This document shows positions 35,924-44,874 of a DNA stretch of 64,000 nt, piece by piece (within the stretch, counting starts at the first letter, position 1; every line of letters begins with the position of its first letter). Source of the DNA: Pseudoalteromonas shioyasakiensis. Lineage in GTDB: Bacteria > Pseudomonadota > Gammaproteobacteria > Enterobacterales > Alteromonadaceae. The position numbers were made by a program, and so were the translations under genes. The notes beneath the pieces are model-generated. The model was not told where the DNA came from. It saw nothing but the letters and a program-made list of their open reading frames with translations, and made no database searches. The stretch lies in assembly GCA_013391845.1 (NCBI GenBank), contig CP058414.1, positions 2,714,501 through 2,778,500 of the forward strand, in the 5' to 3' direction.

Positions 35924-36260
35924 AGAACTCTTAACCTATAAAACTAATCGAAGGAAAGGCATGATGGGCTGATCCCTGCCTGCGCTCATTGTTAAACATA
36001 GCGCTAAAGATGGCAACTGCTATGCTGAGATTTTCAGAACTATCTGAGCAATTCACAACTAATAGCTGTTTTAGCGGCGATGATTATCAGTAATTACTCA
36101 ACAATTTCTAATTTGCTGTAAATCTTTTTGCACTGATAGTCATTTTTAAATGAATAAAACTCACTGAACAGACTGTTTTAATCTCTGTTCTGCTCTTGAT
36201 AATTCGCTTTTCTAGCGCTACTCTAAAAGAGGTGGTCTGACCTCTATTAAGGAATAATCA
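35924..36260. other. Divergent promoter region before second fadE
   Basis: The 337 bases between yafJ and the second fadE hold no open frame I would call. The only feature recognised is a FadR-type palindrome at 36228-36245, just before the fadE ribosome-binding site. The yafJ promoter side shows nothing conserved that I can identify. Confidence 0.8.
36228..36245 (+). promoter_or_regulatory. FadR-type operator before the second fadE
   Basis: AGAGGTGGTCTGACCTCT contains TGGTCTGACC, the core of the FadR site TGGTCNGACCA, with extended arms. It ends 15 bases before the fadE ATG, partly over the ribosome-binding site, and would block transcription when FadR is bound. FadR sites with this core are known from E. 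coli and related bacteria. Confidence 0.7.
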
Positions 36261-38717
36261 ATGACTCTCATATTTTTACTTGGTTTACTCGTGCTGCTTA
36301 GTATTGCGAGTTACCACAGAGCAAGCTGGAATACCTGCTTAGGTATTACCATTGCGACTTTACTTGTTGGCACATTTGCTGGCGCGTTTGGCGCAATTAG
36401 TTGGCTACTATTCTTACTTATCGCTGTGCCACTTTCTGTGACTGGCGTTCGTCAACAATACATCATTAAACCTATTTTTGCTGCTTTCAAAAAAGTAACA
36501 CCGACTATGTCGGATACTGAAAAATCAGCAATCGATGCCGGTACTACGTGGTGGGAAGCGGATCTGTTTTGTGGTCGTCCTGACTGGAACAAATTACACC
36601 AATACCCAGCTCCTAAACTGACTATCGAAGAACAAGCATTTATTGATGGTCCTGTTGAAGAAGTGTGTAGTATGCTAGATGACTGGCACGCAACTCACGA
36701 ACTAACTGATTTACCGCAAGATGTTTGGCAATATCTAAAAGATAATAAGTTCTTTGCCATGATCATCAAAAAAGAATACGGCGGTTTAGAGTTTTCTGCC
36801 TATGCACAATCATGTGTACTGCAAAAACTAACAAGTAAATCAACGTTGCTATCTTCTATCGTAGGTGTACCTAACTCATTAGGTCCGGGCGAGTTACTTC
36901 AGCACTATGGTACTAAAGAGCAAAAAGATCATTACTTACCACGCTTAGCGAGTGGTCAAGAAATTCCTTGTTTTGCGCTAACCTCACCAGAAGCAGGTTC
37001 TGACGCAAGTGCAATTCCTGATTACGGTGTTGTTTGTAAAGGTCAATGGAACGGTGAAGAAGTTGTTGGTATCAGCCTAACATGGAACAAGCGTTATATT
37101 ACTCTTGCTCCTGTTGCAACTGTACTTGGCCTTGCATTTAAATTGCAAGATCCTGACGGTTTACTAGGTGATGACAAAGAACCTGGTATTACCTGTGCGC
37201 TGATCCCAACAGATACTCCGGGAGTAGAAATTGGCCGTCGTCACTTCCCGCTAAACGTACCATTCCAAAATGGTCCTACTCGCGGTAAAGATATCTTTGT
37301 ACCACTTGATTACATCATTGGTGGCCCGAAAATGGCAGGTCAAGGCTGGCGTATGCTTGTTGAATGTTTATCTGTTGGTCGTGCAATCACATTGCCGTCT
37401 AACTCTACAGGTGGCATAAAAACAATCGCGCTTGCAACAGGCTCTTACAGCCGTATTCGTCGTCAATTCCGTTTACCAATTGGTCAAATGGAAGGTGTTG
37501 AAGAATCAATGGCAAAACTTGCAGGTTACGCATATAGCTCTGATGCTGCAGTTAGTATGTCTACAGGGGCTGTTGACCTTGGTGAAAAACCATCGGTTGT
37601 ATCTGCAATTATTAAATACCACTTAACTGAGCAAATGCGTGAAGCGACTATTCACGGCATGGATGTTCACGGTGGTAAAGGCATCATGCTTGGTCCAAAC
37701 AACTATTTAGGTCGTGGCTACCAAGGTGCGCCAATTGCGATTACCGTTGAAGGTGCAAATATCTTAACACGTAACATGATCATCTATGGTCAAGGTGCAA
37801 TTCGTTGTCATCCATTTGTGTTAACTGAGCTAGGCGCTTGTGCAATTGAAGACCGCGAAGAAGCCCTTGCAGTATTCGATAAAGCGTTAATGGGTCACGT
37901 TGGCTTTACTATTTCGAACCTTGTTCGCACTAAGTGGTTAGCATTCACAAATGCCCGTTTTACGAGTACGCCGTACAAAGATGAAACCGCTGAGTTTTAT
38001 CGTGTTGCGTCACGTTTCAGTGCATCGTTAGCATTAATGTCAGATATCAGCATGGCGGTATTTGGTGGTTCATTAAAACGTAAAGAGCGTATATCTGCAC
38101 GTTTAGGTGACTTACTAAGCTACTTATACCTTGTATCTGCAACACTTAAACGTTACAACGACGAAGGCCGTAAAAAAGAAGATTTTGCGCTTGTTCAATG
38201 GAGCTGCCAAGATCACCTTTACCACTGCCAACGTGCACTAGCTGACTTAATTAACAACATGCCATCTGCCCCACTTCGTGCGATGCTAAAAATCATGTTA
38301 TTCCCATTCGGTCGTCCAGTTCGTAAGCCTACAGATAAGCTTGAGCACAAACTTGCTCACTTATTACAAGTACCAAGCGAAACTCGTAACCGTTTAGCTA
38401 ACTACATTTACCTTAAAAACGAGCCGCTTAACCTTGTGGGTCGTCAGGAGCAAACGCTTAAAGACATTCTTGAAGTTGAGCCTTTGTTTGACAAGGTATG
38501 CCGTGAAAAAGGCGTGAAACTGCCTTTCTTCCAGCTTGATAAAGTAGCGCAAATGGGCCTTGAAGCAGGTATTTTAAGCCAAGCTGAAGCCGACAAATTA
38601 GCTGCTGTTGAAAAAGCCCGTCTTGATGTTATTAACGTTGACGACTTTGACCCAGCTGACTTAGTTGCCGGTAAGGTAGCCCGCGGCGAGAGCGATAAAA
38701 AAGCAGACGCCGCTTAA
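36261..38717 (+). CDS. fadE: FadE acyl-CoA dehydrogenase (818 aa)
   Basis: An 818-residue acyl-CoA dehydrogenase close in length to E. coli FadE (814 aa). Two N-terminal hydrophobic stretches (residues 2-17 and 25-50) precede [32 protein letters not shown], the substrate segment, [20 protein letters not shown], and a C-terminal Val/Ala-rich extension ending in [10 protein letters not shown]. The paralogue at 2810-5089 is shorter and lacks this N-terminal extension. The start ATG is preceded by AAGGA. A FadR-type operator overlaps the 5' end and a strong terminator follows. It is the more likely of the two to be the fatty-acid-regulated beta-oxidation enzyme. Confidence 0.94.
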   Translation: MTLIFLLGLLVLLSIASYHRASWNTCLGITIATLLVGTFAGAFGAISWLLFLLIAVPLSVTGVRQQYIIKPIFAAFKKVTPTMSDTEKSAIDAGTTWWEADLFCGRPDWNKLHQYPAPKLTIEEQAFIDGPVEEVCSMLDDWHATHELTDLPQDVWQYLKDNKFFAMIIKKEYGGLEFSAYAQSCVLQKLTSKSTLLSSIVGVPNSLGPGELLQHYGTKEQKDHYLPRLASGQEIPCFALTSPEAGSDASAIPDYGVVCKGQWNGEEVVGISLTWNKRYITLAPVATVLGLAFKLQDPDGLLGDDKEPGITCALIPTDTPGVEIGRRHFPLNVPFQNGPTRGKDIFVPLDYIIGGPKMAGQGWRMLVECLSVGRAITLPSNSTGGIKTIALATGSYSRIRRQFRLPIGQMEGVEESMAKLAGYAYSSDAAVSMSTGAVDLGEKPSVVSAIIKYHLTEQMREATIHGMDVHGGKGIMLGPNNYLGRGYQGAPIAITVEGANILTRNMIIYGQGAIRCHPFVLTELGACAIEDREEALAVFDKALMGHVGFTISNLVRTKWLAFTNARFTSTPYKDETAEFYRVASRFSASLALMSDISMAVFGGSLKRKERISARLGDLLSYLYLVSATLKRYNDEGRKKEDFALVQWSCQDHLYHCQRALADLINNMPSAPLRAMLKIMLFPFGRPVRKPTDKLEHKLAHLLQVPSETRNRLANYIYLKNEPLNLVGRQEQTLKDILEVEPLFDKVCREKGVKLPFFQLDKVAQMGLEAGILSQAEADKLAAVEKARLDVINVDDFDPADLVAGKVARGESDKKADAA

Positions 38718-38752
38718 GCTAGCAAAACAATTCCAATTGTTATGAAAAACCA

Positions 38753-38779
38753 AACCAGCGCAAATTGCGCTGGTTTTTT
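38753..38779 (+). terminator. Terminator of the second fadE
   Basis: AACCAGCGC and GCGCTGGTT pair around AAATT and are followed by TTTTC. It lies 36 bases past the stop codon. Confidence 0.88.
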
Positions 38780-38915
38780 CGTTTAAAAACTCTCTAACAC
38801 ACTCATGTACCTATTCATTTACATGATTTGTAACAAATATCGAACGGGTAAAACTTGCGTTTAGATTATGAACAGGCAACACTTTATAACGAAAAATTAA
38901 CAAGGAATAATTACA

Positions 38916-40841
38916 ATGAAACCGAGTTTTCAAATAGCAGCAGTTGCATGTGCGCTTAGCCTTGCACTTGCAGGATGTTCACAATCAACCCCATCAATTA
39001 GCATCACCGAAAGCGTGCAACAAAGCCAAAATGTTAAACAGTATGATGCTGAAACTTTTTTTGATACAACCTCAATTATGGGCAGCAGCTTTTCACCTAA
39101 AGGCGACAAAATACTCGTTAGCAGTGACGAAAGCGGCATTTATAGCCTGTATGAAGTAGATATAAAAACTGCCAAAAAAACCCGCTTAACAGACTTTGAA
39201 GACAGTACTTATGCAGTGGCTTATTTCCCTCAAGATGAGCGCGTATTATTTACTAAAGACTCAGGCGGTAACGAGCGTTATCACATCTATGTTCGCGAAA
39301 CAGATGGCACAGTGAAAGACCTCACCCCTGGTGAAGAAACCCGAGCAGGGTTTGCTGGCTTCACCGAAGACGGTAAACAGTTTTTTATAACCAGCAATCA
39401 GCGTGATGCTAAGTTTATGGACCTATATCGTGTTGATGCTAACAGCTATGAAGTAACACCTGTTTATCAAAATACCATGGGCCTTGATGTCGGCGCAATC
39501 AGCCCTGATGGCCGTTTTATTGCTTTATCGAAAAACAATTCGAACAAAGACAGCGATGTATTCATACTTGATACTCGTAAAAAAACTCTGAAACCAGAGC
39601 TCATTACCCGCCATGACGGCGACGCTAAATACGGCCCTGAAACATTTTCAAGAGACAGTAAATCATTGTACTACTCAACTGATGCTAAGGGTGAGTTTGC
39701 AGAAGTATGGCGTTATGATTTAACTACCGGTGAGCACAGCCCTGCCCTCAAAGATGAGTGGGATGTAAGCTTTATTTACTTCTCTAAATCTGGCCGTTAC
39801 CAAGTAAGCGGTGTTAATGCTGATGCAAGCACTAAGGTGTCGATAATCGATACCACCACAGGTAAAGGTATTGCCATGCCATCACTGCCTGCTGGTAACT
39901 TACGCGGTGTAAATTTTTCAGCTGATGAAAAAACCATGGCGTTTTACCTAAATTCAGACACCTCTCCAAGCAACCTATTTGTATGGCAAGTCGGTGAGTC
40001 GAAAGCTAAACAATTAACCAATACATTAAGTGATGCAATTGATCAAAGTGACTTGGTTGAAAGCACCATTGTGCGATTTAAAAGCTTTGATGGTTTAGAA
40101 ATTCCGGGAGTTTTATACAAGCCTAAGCAAGCCAACAGCAACAACAAAGTACCTGCTTTAGTATGGGTGCATGGCGGCCCTGGTGGACAAAGCCGCACTG
40201 GATATAGTGCTATGCAGCAACATCTAGTAAATCATGGTTATGCCATTTTTGCAGTCAATAACCGAGGTAGCTCAGGTTACGGTAAAACCTTCTTCCATTT
40301 AGATGACAAAAAGCATGGCACTGACGATTTACAAGATATCGTTTACGGTAAAAAACACCTGCAAAGCCTAGATTGGGTCGATGCTGATAAAATTGGCATC
40401 ATAGGGGGCAGCTATGGTGGTTTTATGACTGCTGCTGCACTTGCCTTCGAACCTGAAGAGTTTAAAGTCGGCATTAATATTTTTGGTGTAACGAATTGGG
40501 TTAGAACCTTAAACTCGATTCCACCATGGTGGGAAAGCTTTAAAAAGGCGCTGTATGACGAAATGGGCGACCCCGCGACAGACGGTGAACGTCACCGTGC
40601 AATTTCGCCACTATTTCATGCTAAAAACATCACTAAGCCTTTAATGGTGATTCAAGGTGCTAACGACCCTCGCGTTTTACAAGTTGAAAGCGATGAGCTC
40701 GTTGCCGCTGTAAAAGCAAATGGTGTGCCTGTCGAATATGTATTATTCGATGATGAAGGCCATGGGTTTACTAAAAAGGAAAACCGTATAAAAGCCTCAA
40801 ACGCATATCTTGAGTTTTTAAATACCTACTTAGATAAATAG
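38916..40841 (+). CDS. S9 family (prolyl-oligopeptidase-like) lipoprotein peptidase
   Basis: A 641-residue peptidase. A lipoprotein signal ends in LAGC, a beta-propeller region with PDGR- and SRDSK-type repeats (about residues 50-370) follows, then a catalytic alpha/beta-hydrolase domain. The triad is visible as S499 (GGSYGGF), D584 (GANDPRV) and H616 (DDEGHGF). The N-terminal extension and architecture fit S9C/acylaminoacyl-peptidase-like enzymes that cleave short peptides. It is probably periplasmic or outer-membrane attached, useful for peptide nutrition. AAGGAATAA precedes the start. A terminator with six T follows. Substrate specificity cannot be read. Confidence 0.93.
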   Translation: MKPSFQIAAVACALSLALAGCSQSTPSISITESVQQSQNVKQYDAETFFDTTSIMGSSFSPKGDKILVSSDESGIYSLYEVDIKTAKKTRLTDFEDSTYAVAYFPQDERVLFTKDSGGNERYHIYVRETDGTVKDLTPGEETRAGFAGFTEDGKQFFITSNQRDAKFMDLYRVDANSYEVTPVYQNTMGLDVGAISPDGRFIALSKNNSNKDSDVFILDTRKKTLKPELITRHDGDAKYGPETFSRDSKSLYYSTDAKGEFAEVWRYDLTTGEHSPALKDEWDVSFIYFSKSGRYQVSGVNADASTKVSIIDTTTGKGIAMPSLPAGNLRGVNFSADEKTMAFYLNSDTSPSNLFVWQVGESKAKQLTNTLSDAIDQSDLVESTIVRFKSFDGLEIPGVLYKPKQANSNNKVPALVWVHGGPGGQSRTGYSAMQQHLVNHGYAIFAVNNRGSSGYGKTFFHLDDKKHGTDDLQDIVYGKKHLQSLDWVDADKIGIIGGSYGGFMTAAALAFEPEEFKVGINIFGVTNWVRTLNSIPPWWESFKKALYDEMGDPATDGERHRAISPLFHAKNITKPLMVIQGANDPRVLQVESDELVAAVKANGVPVEYVLFDDEGHGFTKKENRIKASNAYLEFLNTYLDK

Positions 40842-40860
40842 CAGAACTACAAAGATTAAG

Positions 40861-40885
40861 AGCCGGTTTCTATACCGGCTTTTTT
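40861..40885 (+). terminator. Terminator of the S9 peptidase gene
   Basis: AGCCGGT and ACCGGCT pair around TTCTAT and are followed by TTTTTT. Confidence 0.88.
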
Positions 40886-40896
40886 ATGCAAAATAC

Positions 40897-41131
40897 CTGT
40901 ATAGAAGCAAAACTTAGCTATTTACATAGTACTGTATAAAATACTGTATAGCTTTAGCGGTAAATTTCTCACCTTTTTCAACCTTCAACACAAAACCATA
41001 ACCAATTGTTTAATAACAACTAAATTATTTTAATTAAAATAAAACTGAATTATTGGTTAAAAAATAGCAAAAAGTACTTGCGCAAGAACACTGTATAAAC
41101 TACTGTATACACATACTGTATAAACAACCAG
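40897..41131 (+). promoter_or_regulatory. Cluster of CTGTATA half-sites before sulA
   Basis: CTGTATA occurs six times in the same orientation: at 40897, 40932, 40944, 41091, 41103 and 41116. Within each group the copies are 12 or 13 bases apart. It matches the left half of the LexA box. Only the last copy has a CAG partner ten bases later and so is a complete LexA-type box. Confidence 0.75.
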
Positions 41132-41133
41132 TG
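41114..41133 (+). promoter_or_regulatory. LexA box before sulA
   Basis: TACTGTATAAACAACCAGTG has the SOS core CTG-N10-CAG and 14 of 16 bases of the gammaproteobacterial consensus CTGTATATATATACAG in its flanks by eye. It lies 11 bases before the sulA ATG, a position that would repress transcription start or early elongation. Confidence 0.75.
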
Positions 41134-41143
41134 AGTGAAAGTT

Positions 41144-41581
41144 ATGTTACAGCCAATTACCTTAAGAACAGTTAAAAGCTACCAACAAGATAACGACAAA
41201 GCGTCTGTTAACTTAATTCAAATTGAAGATGAAATATCAGCAACCTTTGAACTATTAAAGGTATTGCATCATTACAATAGCCAAAATGCATGGACCCTAT
41301 TAATTGCTCCTGATCATGTTCCTAGTAAAGCGTTATTAGATTCGTGTTCGATTGATACCAGCAAACTGCTTGTGATAAGACAAAAGCATTTAGTTAACCT
41401 TGAGTATGTACTTAGCTCAGCATTACATAACGGTAATTTTGCTGCTGTAATCACATGGACAGATATTGTAAGCAATCATCAACTTGATTCGATGAACTTA
41501 AACCTTGAGCAGGCATCTGCTAAGTTTTATTGTTTTACAAAAAGCGCCCAATTAGACAATTTAGTACCGCAGCCACAATAG
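41144..41581 (+). CDS. sulA: SOS cell-division inhibitor SulA
   Basis: A 145-residue protein. From about residue 40 on, it aligns with E. coli SulA: NAWTLLIAPDHVPSKALLDSCSIDTSKLLVIRQKH and LHNGNFAAVITWTD match the central SulA domain, which binds FtsZ and stops septation when DNA is damaged. The N-terminal 35 residues are not conserved, as usual. The start is placed at the ATG of MLQPITLRT; a GTG three codons earlier is also possible. The LexA box in front makes SOS control likely. The gene is isolated from lexA. Confidence 0.85.
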   Translation: MLQPITLRTVKSYQQDNDKASVNLIQIEDEISATFELLKVLHHYNSQNAWTLLIAPDHVPSKALLDSCSIDTSKLLVIRQKHLVNLEYVLSSALHNGNFAAVITWTDIVSNHQLDSMNLNLEQASAKFYCFTKSAQLDNLVPQPQ

Positions 41582-41621
41582 GCTTGTTAAAATAACAATT
41601 TATAGTTTTAGGTAAGTTGTT

Positions 41622-42101
41622 ATGACATCACTCACACACTCCCTTTGTCCTTGTGGCAGCGAATTGACTTACGAGCTTTGCTGCCAACCTTTTCATACAG
41701 GTGCAAGCCAAGCTGATAACCCAGAGCAACTTATGCGTTCTCGTTTTAGTGCCTACGCGCTAAAAGATGCTAAATATGTATTTAGTACCTATGCACAAAG
41801 CCAGCAAGCCGCTAACCCGGTTCGCGAAATCAAAGATTTTGCTAATAGCTGCCGTTTTACCAAACTCAGTGTTTTAGATACTGAACATAATGATCAAGAA
41901 GGTTTTGTAGAATTTAAAGCAAATTACTTTTACCAAAACTTGTATTGTGAGTTACACGAAAAATCGCGTTTTATTAAAGAAGATGGCCTATGGCGTTACC
42001 TAGATGGTGATATAACGCCAGTTGCAGATATTAAAATTGGCCGTAATGATGAATGCCCTTGTGGTAGCGGCAAAAAATATAAAAAGTGTCACGCTCTTTA
42101 G
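41622..42101 (+). CDS. ychJ: YchJ family protein with SEC-C motif
   Basis: A 159-residue protein of UPF0225. The N-terminus [19 protein letters not shown] and [21 protein letters not shown] match YchJ; the C-terminal [18 protein letters not shown] is a SEC-C zinc motif with the Cys-x-Cys-x8-Cys-His pattern, as in SecA. It is a small cytoplasmic protein of unknown role. Its stop overlaps the stop of the convergent esterase gene by four bases. Confidence 0.93.
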   Translation: MTSLTHSLCPCGSELTYELCCQPFHTGASQADNPEQLMRSRFSAYALKDAKYVFSTYAQSQQAANPVREIKDFANSCRFTKLSVLDTEHNDQEGFVEFKANYFYQNLYCELHEKSRFIKEDGLWRYLDGDITPVADIKIGRNDECPCGSGKKYKKCHAL

Positions 42102-42922
42102 TTATCATTAACCTGATAAATCCAGTCTAAGGCTTGGGTAATCGTTGTTGGGAATGCAGTTGCATGGCGTGCCTGAGGGATAACAAATAAATTTGTTGTA
42201 ACCAGCGCGCCGCTTTGTTTATTTATTTTAGCTGCTAATTGCCTTGCGCCCGAAACCATTTGTTCACCTTCACTTTCTTCAAGTTCTCCGATACCAATAT
42301 ACACTTTAGTTGTTTTGCTCGTGGCCACCACAGGTAAAGCTAAAAGGTCATGCTGCTTAAACCACACTGAAGGGCTACCTATGACATAACTGGAAAAAAG
42401 CGTAGGCTCAGTAAACAAGGTATAGGCTGCAAATAAACCACCAAGCGAGTTACCGACCAAGGTGTTTTTTTGGCTCGTTCTGTAGTGAGCATCAATATAG
42501 GGCAATACGGATTGTTTTAAATAATTGAGGTAGTTTCTTGCTCCCCCAGTCTGTCGCTGCCAATTTTTATCTTCAAATGGGGTGTAGTCATAAATACGGC
42601 TATTAAGCCCAGACATGCCTTTTTGGTATCCTATAGCAACGATAATCACCTCTTCAATGGACCCCGAATTCATCATAAAGCGACTAGCACCAGAGGCAAT
42701 TGGCAAACTATAATTTGCATCTAATAGATACACCACAGGGTAGCGTTTATGACTTTGCTTTTGGTAGCTAGGTGGCAGTTTAATAGTGATTGGGTATTCG
42801 TTGTCTGAATGTTTATCTTTAAGCAAAACTGTATCAGTGCGCGGCAACGTAAACGGCTCAGCATCGCTTGAAAAGCTTATTCCGAAAACACTAATCGCTA
42901 AAAATAACAATATATAAGGCAT
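42098..42922 (-). CDS. Secreted alpha/beta hydrolase (esterase D/Fes-type, Pfam Esterase)
   Basis: A 274-residue exported hydrolase. The signal peptide [21 protein letters not shown] precedes [19 protein letters not shown], the nucleophile elbow [12 protein letters not shown] and the late histidine in [10 protein letters not shown]. This is the family that includes S-formylglutathione hydrolase, enterobactin esterase Fes/IroE and YbbA-type esterases. The start ATG follows AAAGGA, which lies inside the last codons of the upstream hydrolase gene; the two genes are three bases apart and translationally coupled. No iron-uptake genes or Fur box are seen nearby, so a siderophore role is not supported. 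Confidence 0.87.
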   Translation of the reverse strand: MPYILLFLAISVFGISFSSDAEPFTLPRTDTVLLKDKHSDNEYPITIKLPPSYQKQSHKRYPVVYLLDANYSLPIASGASRFMMNSGSIEEVIIVAIGYQKGMSGLNSRIYDYTPFEDKNWQRQTGGARNYLNYLKQSVLPYIDAHYRTSQKNTLVGNSLGGLFAAYTLFTEPTLFSSYVIGSPSVWFKQHDLLALPVVATSKTTKVYIGIGELEESEGEQMVSGARQLAAKINKQSGALVTTNLFVIPQARHATAFPTTITQALDWIYQVNDN

Positions 42923-42924
42923 AG

Positions 42925-43575
42925 TTAATCCTTTAGCCACTTCTTAATAGGTAACACCCATTCATCTTTTGGCTTATAAAATGCGCCATGTGATAGCCCT
43001 GTATTGATGCTTATTTCTTCGAACTTGGTTACCTCATTCCTATCAATTAAAAATTGGCAAGAGCCAACCTGATCTGAACGTTCAAAGATAGAGTAAACCT
43101 TGCCGTAAGCTTTAACTGATGGGAGCTTTTTAATTAAACCAGCACAACCAGCTAAAATAATTAAATTGATATTTGTACGTTTAAGTTCATTGGCTGCCAT
43201 TATCGACAATGCCCCACCCCTTGAAAAACCAACCAAACTGATGTTTGATTCAGCAACACCGGCAGTTATTAATGCTTCAACGTCTGCTGCAAGCTTTTTC
43301 GCAAACACAAAAGGTTCTGTGCCTTTTGGTCTATGGTAAGCAATTAAATGATAGCTCTCATCTGCAAGCGCTTCTTTTACGGCAACAAAATCATAAATCC
43401 CAAAGGTTTTGTGAACAGGCTTAGGGTTATGCCCTTCTACAATAAAACCATGTGAATAAAAAACATAGTGACCATTTGGGTCAATTTCTGTCGGAAACTG
43501 GCTGTTAATAGTGCCAGCAAAAGCAGGCATAACCCAACAAGCACAGAGTAAAAATACAGTACGCAACACAGACAT
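42925..43575 (-). CDS. Secreted alpha/beta hydrolase-fold protein
   Basis: A protein of about 216 residues. The signal peptide MSVLRTVFLLCACWVMPAFA is followed by HYVFYSHGFIVEG (oxyanion region), VGFSRGGALSIMAA (nucleophile elbow) and a C-terminal SHGAFY histidine. The start is uncertain: this ATG gives a classical signal peptide, but in-frame ATGs at 43599 and 43617 are possible and none has a clear ribosome-binding site. It is the first gene of a two-hydrolase operon. A NagR-like palindrome lies 200 bases upstream, beyond which metR begins on the other strand. Substrate unknown. Confidence 0.78.
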   Translation of the reverse strand: MSVLRTVFLLCACWVMPAFAGTINSQFPTEIDPNGHYVFYSHGFIVEGHNPKPVHKTFGIYDFVAVKEALADESYHLIAYHRPKGTEPFVFAKKLAADVEALITAGVAESNISLVGFSRGGALSIMAANELKRTNINLIILAGCAGLIKKLPSVKAYGKVYSIFERSDQVGSCQFLIDRNEVTKFEEISINTGLSHGAFYKPKDEWVLPIKKWLKD

Positions 43576-43773
43576 CCCTATGAAAAATAAAACTACCATT
43601 GTTTTAGATAATAACATTATAAAAAATAATACCTTAGCGAACAGCTCTACCCTACTACTATTAATTGAGAATAAATATCAAGTTAGTTCTCGCAAGCTAT
43701 AACACTATTAAAATAGCAAGTTTCAACTTGAGGTAAATTCATATAATTTCATAACTAAATTACAAAAAATCAC

Positions 43774-43789
43774 ATGACAACGCTGTCAA
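43774..43789. promoter_or_regulatory. NagR-like LacI-type box outside the nag cluster
   Basis: ATGACAACGCTGTCAA shares 15 of 16 bases with the box before nagB, including the complete TGACAACGCTGTCA core. It lies about 200 bases before the hydrolase start and 140 before metR, on no shared promoter that I can identify. Confidence 0.7.
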
Positions 43790-43842
43790 TTATTTATAGG
43801 AAGGCGTATTGTAAAAAAGCGGTTAAATTAATCGCCAATTTT

Positions 43843-43858
43843 AGACGTCTAGACGTTG
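43843..43858 (+). promoter_or_regulatory. MetJ operator (tandem met boxes) before metR
   Basis: AGACGTCT is an exact met box and is followed immediately by AGACGTTG, a second box with six of eight matches. MetJ binds two or more adjacent boxes. The pair lies 74 bases before the metR ATG, consistent with MetJ control of metR as in E. coli. A third palindrome, TGAGTC-A-GACTCA at 43895-43907, lies between them and the start and could be a LysR-type autoregulatory site. Confidence 0.85.
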
Positions 43859-43931
43859 AAAAAAAGAATTCTAAGGCGTAGTATGTTCGTAATCTGAGTC
43901 AGACTCACATTTTTCATGAGATTTTTTAAAG

Positions 43932-44819
43932 ATGATTGATATAAAACACTTAAAAACCATAGCGACCCTTAAAGAAACAGGCTCTTTGGTCAATACAGCG
44001 CGTGAGTTATTTCTAACTCAATCGGCTTTATCGCATCAAATTAAAGATCTTGAGAATAAGTTAGATTGCCAACTGTTTGAACGTAAGACACAGCCTGTGC
44101 GCTTCACACCACAAGGTATGTTACTTCTGGAACTTGCTAACGAGGTATTACCTCGAGTTGAAGCAACGAAATGTCGCTTAAAGGAAAGCCTGAATCAGCC
44201 AATATCAAATTTACGTTTAAGTGTTGAGTGTCATGCCTGCTTTCATTGGTTGCTACCAACCATAAAAGAATTTAATAACTTTTGGCCTGATATTAAAATT
44301 GATTACGAGCGCGGCTTTAGTTACGACGCTATCCCAGATTTAATTAATGATGAATTAGATCTAGTGCTGACTTCTGATATTCGTGAACCCGATCAGCTTG
44401 AATATGCTCACCTGTTTGATTTTAAATTAAAACTAATCGTTGCACCGGATCATGAATTGGCAAAAAAAGCCTATGTCACGGCCCTTGATTTAAAGAACGA
44501 AACAATTATTTCTTACCCTATTCCGCGTGAACGCCAAGATATCTTTAAACATTTCATTCAAAATGCACGATTTGATGGCACCCTTAAAACTGTTGACCAA
44601 GGCTTATTGATTTTCCAATTAGTGAGCGCAGGTATGGGAGTTGCTGCATTACCAGATTGGCTAGTCACCCCTTATGAAAGCCAAGGGCTTATTAAGTCTA
44701 TTCCGTTAGGTGCATTAGGTCTTACACGCCCTATGTATTTAGCGATGAAAAAAAATATGAAAGATAACCCTGTTTATCGCCACTTTTTAAATACTTGTAA
44801 GCAAAATAACGGTCGCTAA
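43932..44819 (+). CDS. metR: LysR-type methionine regulator MetR
   Basis: A 295-residue LysR-family activator. The helix-turn-helix MIDIKHLKTIATLKETGSL...TQSALSHQIKDLENKLDCQLFERKTQPVRFTPQG and the effector domain (SVECHACFHWLLPT, LDLVLTSDI, LIVAPDHELA, FKHFIQNA) track E. coli MetR closely; MetR activates metE and metH with homocysteine as cofactor. The E. coli C-terminal 20 residues are absent. It sits behind a tandem MetJ operator and is divergent from the two-hydrolase operon. metE/metH are not in the window; metC is 33 kb away. Confidence 0.93.
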   Translation: MIDIKHLKTIATLKETGSLVNTARELFLTQSALSHQIKDLENKLDCQLFERKTQPVRFTPQGMLLLELANEVLPRVEATKCRLKESLNQPISNLRLSVECHACFHWLLPTIKEFNNFWPDIKIDYERGFSYDAIPDLINDELDLVLTSDIREPDQLEYAHLFDFKLKLIVAPDHELAKKAYVTALDLKNETIISYPIPRERQDIFKHFIQNARFDGTLKTVDQGLLIFQLVSAGMGVAALPDWLVTPYESQGLIKSIPLGALGLTRPMYLAMKKNMKDNPVYRHFLNTCKQNNGR

Positions 44820-44874
44820 AGCAAGGCAAAATAACTAACATAGCATTATCTGTCACAGACAATAGCATTGATAT

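Noticed and set aside
42098..43575. Siderophore esterase (Fes-like) role for the hydrolase pair
   Set aside because: No Fur box, receptor or siderophore gene near; only the generic esterase fold is shared.
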